From Macrostomum hystrix (taxonomy: Eukaryota; Platyhelminthes; Macrostomidae): a stretch of DNA of 64,000 bases. Where the stretch lies: positions 2,561,001-2,625,000 of the forward strand of contig CATNEN010000001.1 in assembly GCA_950097015.1 (NCBI GenBank), given 5' to 3'. The translations under genes and the position numbers were made by a program. Under the pieces are notes generated by a model. That model made no database searches, was not told the DNA's origin, and saw only the letters and a list, made by a program, of their open reading frames with translations. This document shows positions 34,701-43,700 of this stretch, one piece after another (the first letter of the stretch is position 1; every line of letters begins with the position of its first letter).

Positions 34701-37628
34701 CATCCTTATCATATTCTCATCCTTCTCATATTCTCATCCTTATCATATTCTCATCCTTCTCATATTCTCATCCTTATCATATTCTCATTCTTCTTATATT
34801 TCCATCCTTCTTCTATTCTCATGCTTCTCATATTCTCATCCTTCTCATATTCTCATTCTTCTCATATTCTCATCCTTCTCATATTCTCATCCTTATCATA
34901 TTCTCATTCTTCTTATCTTTCCATCCTTCTTCTATTCTCATGCTTCTCATATTCCCATCCTTCTTATATTCTCATGCTTCTCATATTCCCATCCTTCTCA
35001 TATTCTCATTCTTCTTATATTCTCACCCTTCTCATATTCTCATCCTTCTCATATTCTCATCCTTCTCATATTCTCATCCTTATCATATTCTCATTCTTCT
35101 TATATTTCCATCCTTCTTCTATTCTCATGCTTCTCATATTCCCATCCTTCTTATATTCTCATGCTTCTCATATTCCCATCCTTCTCATATTCTCATCCTT
35201 CTTATATTCTCATGCTTCTCATATTCCCATCCTTCTCATATTCTCATCCTTCTCATATTCTCATGCTTCTCATATTCTCATCCTTCTCAAAATCTCATCC
35301 TTCTCATATTCCCATCCTTCTTATTATCTCATGCTTTCATATTATAGCATCTTATTGTGATGTATTATTTTACGCACCTGAACAAAATAATGTAAAACTG
35401 TTCCTTTCCGAACCAATGGCTCAGGTCGAAATCCTTCTCAGGAGAACTCATTCAAATTTCTCCGTCACGAGGTGCCAGTCCGTCTAGCGAACATCATGCA
35501 GGAGATTCACCTGCTGCCGGAGAGTCTAGTTAGCATGCCTTCTACTAAAACTGTCATTGGACTGTACAAGCAAAGCTTCCTGGACATGCTGGCCTTCAAG
35601 GATGAGCCGTCGCTGCCTTCGGATGGCCGCCTGACCGACTTCACCGAGACTCTGGCACAGATTCTTGAAAGGCACCGTGAAGTGGTTGAGACTATGGCGC
35701 AGGGTGTGCTAGAATTGAAAGAACGCGAAGGCAGCTTGGACAACCAGGCTGAAGCTCAGGTGCAGTACTTTCTCGATAGATTCTACATGAGCCGCATCAG
35801 TATTCGGATGCTGATTAGTCAGCACGGTAAGTCGCAACTGGCTATAGTACTGGCTTCTATTGCTACCCGTCTCCCCCCACTCCACTCTTTCCCATATCCC
35901 CTATTCTCATTCTCCCCCTTTCGATTCTTCTCTCTTCTCCTTCTTAACTTATCCCCCTCTCCATTCTCCACTCTTTCCATTCTCCCCTCTTCCCCTTTTC
36001 CCCAGTTCCCCTTTTCCCCAGTTCCCCTTCTCCCCAATTGCCCTTTTCCCCAGTTCCCCTTCTCCCCAATTGCCCTTTCCCCAGTTCCCCTTCTCCCCAA
36101 TTGCCCTTTTCCCCAGTTCCCCTTCTCCCCAATTGCCCTTTTTCCCAGTTCCCCTTCTCCCCAATTGCCCTTTTCCCCAGTTCCCCTTCTCCCCAATTGC
36201 CCTTTTCCCCAGTTCAGTTCCCCTTCTCCCCAGTTCCCCTTCTCCCCAGTTCCCTTACTCCCCAGTTCCCCTTCACCCCTCTTCCCCTTTTCCCCACTTC
36301 CCCTTCTCCATTCTTCCCCGTCTCCACTCTTCCCATTCTCCTCTCCTCCCCACTCCCCTGTTTCCATTCTCTATGTCCAATCCGCATGTTCTCTCCATTT
36401 CCTCTTTGTAAAAAGTTGGCCCTAAAACCACCAGCTAGATGAGGCTTGCTTTTAATTTCCTCAGTTATCCTCTTCGGTCCGAACCTGCGCAACAACAACA
36501 GACAGATTGGCAGCATTGACCCAAACTGCGACATCATGAGCGTAATCGAACACGCTTATAGCAGTGCGAGATTCCTCTGCGAGCAATTCTACCTCACCGC
36601 GCCCACCATGACTACCCAGGTGATTGGTCTGGAGAAAATCACAGACTTCGCCTACGTGCCATCGCATCTCTATCATATGGTGTTTGAGATAATCAAAAAT
36701 TCCATGCGAGCGCTAGTTGAAAGGAATGAAGAAAACATGCCGCCTATTCACGTCATGGTGTCAGTTGGCAAGGAAGATCTAACCATTAGGGTGAGAAATA
36801 TTCGTCTATTTTTACTGCTAGTAGGCTAGTTTGTATATTTTTGCGCATTTTAATATAGTAATATTTCGCTGACTCCTGAGCACACACTCACACAGGTGTG
36901 TACATATGCCCTGGCTTTCTCATCGTCAGGCAGTGTAGACTTCACTGTGCCCTCAAGGTTGGCCCACATGGGCGTAAATTGCACAATAAGCTATCCAAGC
37001 CTTCTCTCCTCTGAGTGCGCCCCAAATGAATGTGGCCTCGCCGCGGAGCGAGAGGCAAACGCGTTAACCGCTTTGCCGCACCCCCTGGCAATCCTACTAG
37101 TAGGCCACCAAGTGGCTCCCTAAAATTCTGATAGCTGTTCAATTTCGGTGCCATTTTCGCGCTACTAATAAAACAATAGAACACATCAAACTCAATAGCC
37201 GCAAAAAGTTAATTTTTATATAAAACGGCCCTTTTTAGGACAAAGGTAGAAAAAAGCTTGATTAACATTTTTCACAGGTGTCGGATCAAGGCGGCGGTAT
37301 TGCTCGCTCGGAGCTGCCCTTGGTGTTCAAGTACACCTATACAACCGCTGCGCCTGTTAGTCCGTCTTCCTCAACTGGTCCACCTCTAGCTGGTTACGGC
37401 TACGGCCTGCCATTGTCCAGAATCTACGCTCGCTACCTGCACGGCGACCTAGCTCTAGCTAGCGTTGAAGGCTACGGTACAGACGCCTACATCTATTTAA
37501 AAAAGTCTAGCGACGAAGCGAACGAATTATTGCCCGTGTTTAACATCACCTCGGCTAAACGGTATACTGCCAACCTACCAGTGCCCGACTGGAGCAATCC
37601 TTCTTTGAGCGGCCAGTTTCGCATGTAG
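25640..37628 (+). CDS. PDK: Pyruvate dehydrogenase kinase (mitochondrial), four exons
   Basis: Mitochondrial protein kinase that phosphorylates the E1-alpha subunit of the pyruvate dehydrogenase complex and shuts down pyruvate oxidation. It belongs to the GHKL/histidine-kinase-like superfamily. Exons 25640–25754, 35425–35826, 36465–36790 and 37278–37628 join in phase to 397 aa, the normal family length. The N-terminal helical domain carries the family strings LPESLVSMPS, ERHREVVETMAQGVLE, YFLDRFYMSRISIRML and GSIDPNCD. The ATP fold has an N-box (FEIIKNSMRA, Glu247 and Asn251), a G1 box (DQGGG, Asp284) and a G2 box (GYGYGLP, 320–326). The C-terminal DW motif is at 385–386. The first residues (MRLTLLRLKQ) are basic/hydrophobic, as for a short mitochondrial presequence. 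Intron 1 is 9670 bp of minisatellite; intron 2 has a C-rich array; intron 3 has a SINE. Confidence 0.95.
28009..32200. repeat. Higher-order duplication inside the 17-bp array (offset 2514 bp)
   Basis: The order of unit variants at about 28009–29690 is reproduced at about 30523–32200. Landmark ccttatcatattctcatt strings at 28009, 28451 and 29198 reappear at 30523, 30965 and 31712, each 2514 bp later. One difference noted is cagattc (29663) versus catattc. Confidence 0.8.
32880..34860. repeat. Second higher-order duplication inside the 17-bp array (offset 1173 bp)
   Basis: Variant order at about 32880–33690 recurs at about 34054–34860. Landmarks at 33241, 33361 and 33548 recur at 34414, 34534 and 34721. 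Confidence 0.75.
35425..35826 (+). CDS. PDK: PDK exon 2
   Basis: Acceptor ggctcag|gtcgaa. The split codon gives Gly39, then RNPSQENSFKFLRHEVPVRL. Encodes most of the helical domain. Donor acg|gtaagt; phase 1. Confidence 0.95.
35990..36270. repeat. C-rich minisatellite of about 32 bp in PDK intron 2
   Basis: About 8 units of ccccagttccccttctcccc then aattgccctt. Flanked by looser CT-rich sequence (35870–36370). Confidence 0.88.
36465..36790 (+). CDS. PDK: PDK exon 3
   Basis: Acceptor ttcctcag; begins ILFGPNLRNNNRQIGSID and includes YVPSHLYHMVFEIIKNSMRA (N-box). Donor agg|gtgaga; phase 0. Confidence 0.95.
36868..37096 (-). mobile_element. SINE family A copy in PDK intron 3
   Basis: The reverse complement has a tRNA-like head with A-box-type gcggcaaagcggttaacgcg. 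The body shared with 40957–41318 follows (aaggcttgg, gtgggccaacctt, gacgatgagaaag, gtgtgtgctcaggagtcagcg). The 3' tail motif is absent. Confidence 0.8.
37278..37628 (+). CDS. PDK: PDK exon 4
   Basis: Acceptor tttttcacag. Encodes VSDQGGG (G1), GYGYGLPLSR (G2), YLHGDLALASVEGYGTDAYI and the C-terminal PDW, ending at TAG. Confidence 0.95.
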   Translation: MSDQGGGIARSELPLVFKYTYTTAAPVSPSSSTGPPLAGYGYGLPLSRIYARYLHGDLALASVEGYGTDAYIYLKKSSDEANELLPVFNITSAKRYTANLPVPDWSNPSLSGQFRM

Positions 37629-38197
37629 GAACACTGAGGCAGACACACAGGCACTGTTTTCATGAATTTCTTGTCGCTTATATTTAATCAGTAATGATAA
37701 GTTTAAATCGTTTACATTTTTTCGTATTTTTTGGCGTCCTTAGTAACACGATGTCTATGGTCTAAACTTTATGCTCGTAGTATTTGTAGTCCGGGTTTTT
37801 TGTAGTTAATAGTGTACATTGCTACACTGGTATATCCCCACTAATAAGGCACTATTTCTTGATTGGGATAAAAATACAGTAAAACTATATATTTTCTGTA
37901 GGCCACAACATCCTTTTCAAATAGTTTTAATGTAACTTCCAAGGAAATGTATTTTGGAATTAGAAATATCATTACTTATTGCGCACATGTATTTGTTGGA
38001 CTTTATAAGAAATAGATCGTTATATTTGTGCCAAGAAGCACATGTCGTATTTTATCTACTAATTAGTGTCAACTATTATTTAATGAATTGAAATATATCA
38101 CTTTTCCATTCTTCTGATGTTATTATTAGTTTTCTGTTCAAATGACTCTGTATGTTTTGTTTTTTATCAAAATCACGATTTGTTTTTCTTTGCTTCA

Positions 38198-38203
38198 AAT
38201 AAA
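38198..38203 (+). terminator. Candidate PDK poly(A) signal
   Basis: AATAAA, about 570 bases after the stop codon. The intervening 37629–38190 is AT-rich, with no ORF or repeat, and fits a 3'UTR. Confidence 0.4.
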
Positions 38204-38326
38204 AAGTAGTATGAATCGGTTTTTTAACTGTATTAGTTATTTAAATTCACTGCGTTACTTATAATTAAAATGGTTGTTTCAGGTACATCTACAGCGACGC
38301 ACAATCGCTAACTGCAAGCCCTAGCC

Positions 38327-38900
38327 CCTTAATGTACACTCATTCCCAAGCGACACCCCAAAGCCTAACCATAATGTACACTCATTCCCAAGCGACACCC
38401 CAAAGCCTAACCATAATGTACACTCATTCCCAAGCGACACCCAAAGCCTAACCATAATGTACACTCACTGCCAAGCGACACCCCAAAGCCTAACCATAAT
38501 GTACACTCATTCCCAAGCGACACCCCAAAGCCTAACCATAATGTACACTCATTCCCAAGCGACACCCCAAAGCCTAACCATAATGTACACTCACTGCCAA
38601 GCGACACCCCAAAGACTAACCATAATGTACACTCACTGCCAAGCGACACCCCAAAGCCTAACCATAATGTACACCCACTCTCAAGCGACACCCCAAAGAC
38701 TAACCATAATGTACACTCACTGCCAAGCGACACCCCAAAGCTTAACCATAATGTACACCCACTCCCAAGCGACACCCCAAAGCTTAACCATAATGTACAC
38801 TCACTCCCAAGCGACACCCCAAAGACTAACCATAATGTACACTCACTGCCAAGCGACACCCCAAAGCTTAACCATAATGTACACTCACTCCCAAGCGACT
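38327..38900. repeat. 42-bp minisatellite between PDK and PI3K
   Basis: About 13 copies containing aatgtacactcactgccaag then cgacaccccaaagcctaacc. It is homologous to the array in PI3K intron 3 (42110–43155). Confidence 0.95.
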
Positions 38901-38904
38901 CTAG

Positions 38905-39885
38905 ACCAATAGAATCACATCCGGTTAATTTCGTTAATCTTTCGTCAAGAATGCACTAGATAGTAGAAATCAAAATTTGGTTGCATCTACAAACTATAAT
39001 GAAAGCTACTGTGTCATTAATACTAGCTGTGAAGTTCAGTATATGGAATTGGTCAACAAGAACAGTTATGAATTTTGCCATTTTGTCGTCGCTAACAGAC
39101 TACAGTTCTCTTCCATATTCAACGCTCATATGATTGTCATACTGTGCGCATTTCAGTTGAAAATTTGATCGATTGAAACGTTTTCTGTCTTTGATTGAGC
39201 GGCTTCTTGTAGAGTTTTAGTTTAAAACTTGTGTTTATAATTAAACAATAGAAATGCAACACCAACACTAATGTATAAATTGTAGGCGTAAATTATAGTG
39301 CTGGCTCTATATTTAGATTGTTTATTAAATCCATTCATTCGTATTGTATTAAGAAAATAAAATAATATTTATTATAAGCTTTTGTAAACCTAATCCGGGA
39401 ACCTATAGTTTCGTATTATTTGCCTATAATTTTTCGATGGTTTTCGATAATATTTTTGTGTAATCTTTTTATAGCCCATTTTGCTCTGCAGCGCTATCTT
39501 GATTAAATATATGACTAACGAAACACCATTATTTTGTCCGTTTTTGTTTTTGAAATGAAAATAGAAAATTATCCTCTTCGCAATCACAAAGCTGCATGTG
39601 GGGTGGGTAATTGTTGTGAAAAGTCTTCTTTTATAAGTAAGGGGATGATGCTGTGTTTGCTTAGGTTTGCTTTTGTTTAGTTTGACATTGTGCTATATTT
39701 TTGTCTTAATTTATTTGTTGCTTGAAAATGTCCTGCTCTTAGAAATTTGTTTCGATTTAGATAACGAATATATTTTGAATAAAGTCAAATAATTGGATAA
39801 GAGAGGACACTTGTATATGTTTGTCTCTCATTTGCCCATTTTCTCAATTATGTACTCATTTGATAGCTCGTAATCACAAAGAATT
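38905..39885. other. AT-rich intergenic DNA, no gene seen
   Basis: Two short ORFs (38977–39168 plus, 39390–39587 minus) lack features. Nothing else is recognised. Confidence 0.4.
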
Positions 39886-40275
39886 CTTACATGTTCGTCC
39901 CTGATTGGCTAGCTCTCGCAATTCTGGAGAATTCTTATGTGTTCGTCCCTGATTGGCTAGCTTTCGCAGTTATGGAGAGTTCTTATCTGTTTGTCCCTGA
40001 TTGGCTAGCTTTCGCAGTTATGGAGAGTTCTTATCTGTTCGTCCCTGATTGGCTAGCTTTCGCAGTTATGGAGAGTTCTTATCTGTTCGTCCCTGATTGG
40101 CTAGCTTCCACAATTATAGAGAGTTCTTTTCTGTTCGTCCCTGATTGGCTAGCTTTCGCAGTTATGGAGAGTTCTTATCTGTTCGTCCCTGATTGGCTAG
40201 CTTTCGCAGTTATGGAGAGTTCTTATCTGTTCGTCCCTGATTGGCTAGCTTCCACAATTGTAGACAATTATAATC
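39885..40275. repeat. 48-bp minisatellite upstream of PI3K
   Basis: About 8 copies, each with gttcgtccctgattggctag. The unit is divisible by three and encodes a 16-residue repeat (FVPDWLAFAVMESSYL). Each copy contains ATTGG, the inverted CCAAT box. Confidence 0.93.
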
Positions 40276-40406
40276 TGTTCGAGAGTTGACTGAGATTCTG
40301 AGATTTGCTGTTTTAATGGATTAATTTTTTTGTTCGCCTAGAATTGCCTAAGGCTCTTGGCCAATTACATTCGTCGCCAATCCTACTAAAATCATTTTAT
40401 ATACAA

Positions 40407-40422
40407 TTTTTTTCCTTTCAGC
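40407..40422 (+). promoter_or_regulatory. Acceptor-like site upstream of the PI3K start
   Basis: Polypyrimidine tract followed by cag (ttttttcctttcag) about 110 bases before the ATG at 40531. A second cag (tttggcag) ends about 40509. Fits a 5'UTR intron or trans-splicing. Confidence 0.4.
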
Positions 40423-40530
40423 TTAGCCAACAACAGCTGAGCAAGTTCCATATTGATGACTCACGACTGGCAGCAGTCAAGGTCTAATAAAAGTAGGCAA
40501 CTTTGGCAGGAGTAAATTGTTGAAGAAAGA

Positions 40531-40719
40531 ATGGCAGACCAAAACATCCTGCTGGCCTTCGATCCACTCTATTGCGGCCCCGGTAGCAGAGACCCTGACC
40601 AGGCTGTTGCCACTGGGGAGGATATTTTCGACCTGAAATTCTTAGAAAGCGCCGCGTCCGCTTCCGCCGTGTCGCCCGCATCATCGGCATCTTTGTCTTC
40701 GACAAAGAATGTGACGCAG
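40531..40719 (+). CDS. PIK3C2: PI3K-C2 exon 1
   Basis: Starts MADQNILLAFDPLYCGPGS; Ser/Ala-rich end. Donor cag|gttagt; phase 0. An in-frame stop follows at once in the intron. Confidence 0.8.
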
Positions 40720-43700
40720 GTTAGTTAATTAGTGTCTATTAAGTCACAAATGAAGTCTCACCTAATCGATAATTAGTGTCTATTAAGTCACAAATGAAGT
40801 CTCACCTAATCGATAATTAGTGTCTATTAAGTCACAAATGAAGTCTCACCTAATCGATAATTAGTGTCTATTAAGTCACAAATGAAGTCTCACCTAATCG
40901 ATAATTAGTGTCTATTAAGTCACAAATGAAGTCTCACCTAAGCGATAATCTCTTCCGGGCGTCGGTGGCAGAGCAGTTAACGCGTTTGCCTCTCGCACCA
41001 CGGTCCCTAAGTTCGATTACGCGGCGAGGCCACATTCATTTGTGGCGCGGAGAGAAGGCTTGGGGGCTTGTCGGGCAATTTACGCCCTTGTGGGCCAACC
41101 TCCAAGGCACAGTGAAGTGTACACTGCCTGACGATGAGAAAGTCAGACCAGTTGTACACACCTGTGTGAGCGTGCCTGCGTACAGTATCTGTGTGCGTGT
41201 GTGCTCAGGAGTCAGCGAAATGGGCAGAATTGCCTCCTCGATGGCTGCGGGTCTAGTGTCACCAAATGATGTGCCATTGCCCGCAACCCTCCTGCAATTA
41301 CTATTATTATCACTATGAAGTCTCGCCTATAGATAATTAGTGTATTAAGTCTCACCTGTCGATTATTAGGTGATGCATATAATTGGCACCGCCTTACCTT
41401 TGTATTTTCAGCGCCAGTCAGTTTCAACTCTACCTCTGCAACAGCAGCAGCAAATGACCCTGCCACCTCCTCCGCCGTCTCCCTCATCGAGTACGCAGCC
41501 GCTGCCTCCGCCCTCTGTGTCGTCTCGTCGTGCGTCAACGCCCGTGCTGGCGTCAGGGCGGTCAGTTTCGCCTCGAGTAGCAGCCACCGTAGCCAATGCC
41601 GATGCAATTGACTCCACAGCGGCTGCCTCAGCTCTTAGGCCCTGTGACGCCTATTCTCCCCTGATTCAGCAGCAGCCAGAGCAGCAGCAGCAGCAGCAGT
41701 ATCGGTCGTCTAGATTGTCAAAAAATCATCTGAACATTGTAATTAACGAGAATGAAAGCAGCGAAACAGTCGACGAACCAGTGGTGAGTAAAGACAACTG
41801 ATATACCTGTCTGTTAATCAAAAGTATTTTAAAGCATGCTTTTTAATGAAAACTGCAAATGTAAGTGAAAATAACTTTGTCTTCTGCATCCTATTTCTTC
41901 CTAGCGAGGTCATCCAATACTTTACGATTCCGATGCTGAAAGGGTAAAATTATCGAGTTTATTTATTTTTTTATTTTCTATGTTGTGCTACATAAAAACA
42001 TGTGCTCAAAGTAGCAATCGATTTTATCAATTATAAATATTTCTTTATTCGTTGTTAATTATATTTCATTTTACCCCCCTTTTTATAAACAAATTTTTTA
42101 TCCTGACCCCTAATGTACACTGACTGCCAAGCGACAGCCGAACCCTCACCCCTAATGTACACTCACTACCAAGCGACAGCCGAACCCTCACCCCTAATGT
42201 ACACTCACTACCAAGCGACACCCAAACCCTCACCCCTAATGTACACTCACTGCCTGCCAAGCGACAGCCGAACCCTCACCCCTAATGTACACTCACTACC
42301 AAGTGACAGCCAAACCCTCACCCATAGTTTACACTCACTGCCAAGCGACAGCCAAACCCTCACCCCTAATGTACACTCACTACCAAGCGACAGCCGAACC
42401 CTCACCCCTAATGTACACTCACTGCCAAGCGACAGCCGAACCCTCACCCCTAATGTACACTCACTGCCTGCCAAGCGACGGCCGAACCCTCACCCCTAAT
42501 GTACACTCACTACCAAGCGACACCCAAACCCTCACCCCTAATGTACACTCACTGCCTGCCAAGCGACAGCCGAACCCTCACCCCTAATGTACACTCACTA
42601 CCAAGCGACAGCCGAACCCTCACCCCTAATGTACACTCACTAGCAAGCGACAGCCGAACCCTCACCCCTAATGTACACTCACTGCCTGCCAAGCGACAGC
42701 CGAACCCTCACCCCTAATGTACACTCACTACCAAGTGACAGCCAAACCCTCACCCATAGTTTACACTCACTGCCAAGCGACAGCCAAACCCTCACCCCTA
42801 ATGTACACTCACTACCAAGCGACAGCCGAACCCTCACCCCTAATGTACACTCACTGCCAAGCGACAGCCGAACCCTCACCCCTAATGTACACTCACTGCC
42901 AAGCGACAGCCGAACCCTCACCCCTAATGTACACTCACTACCAAGCGACACCCAAACCCTCACCCCTAATGTACACTCACTGCCTGCCAAGCGACAGCCG
43001 AACCCTCACCCCTAATGTACACTCACTACCAAGCGACAGCCGAACCCTCACCCCTAATGTACACTCACTACCAAGCGACAGCCGAACCCTCACCCCTAAT
43101 GTACACTCACTACCAAGCGACAGCCGAACCCTCACCCCTAATGTACACTCACGCCGTCCTCTTTAAGTGTTTTACAATGCTGATTTATCCCCTTTTCATG
43201 AGATTTTGTATTTGCGATTGCGAAAGCTTGTTGGTTTTGTCTTAGCATTAGTTAACAAATTATTTTTTCCTAGAAACATTTGTGGCTAAGATTTTGCTAA
43301 AAATTGCTTCTCAATATGAAAATCTCAGTGAGCTTTTCATTCACCTTAAATCAGTTCGGAAGATATGCACACACTTCCAGATTTATAAGAAAAGTCAAAA
43401 CATCATGTCGTTCTATTAAATTGTCATTTTTTGTCACTCTCCCACAAATCTTTCTTGTCACTCTACCACGGACTTTTCTTGTCACTCTACCACAGACTAT
43501 TTATGTCACTCTACCACAGACTACTCTTGTCACTCTACCACAGACTATTCATGTCACTCTACCACAGACTAATTCATTTCACTCTACCAGAGACTATTCA
43601 TGTCACTCTACCAATCCAGCCCGCACTCTATTGATAGATTGTCAATCAGCGTATCTGGTAGTGCACATAAAATTTCCTAATTGACTATCATTATGCATAC

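Larger units (their letters stand above)
25790..35330. repeat. 17-bp minisatellite filling PDK intron 1 (about 9.5 kb)
   Basis: About 560 copies of ccttctcatattctcat with common variants (tgcttct, ttcccat, ttcttat, ccttatc, attcttttt, ttctcct). Because 17 is not a multiple of three and the unit has no stop in any plus-strand frame, all three forward frames stay open for more than 3000 codons. These are not genes. Longer blocks are duplicated inside it. Confidence 0.98.

Noticed and set aside
25768-35487. Giant proteins of 3239, 3154 and 3046 codons on the plus strand
   Set aside because: Pure products of a stop-free 17-bp repeat read in three frames; PDK exons 1 and 2 lie at either end with matching splice sites, so this is an intron.
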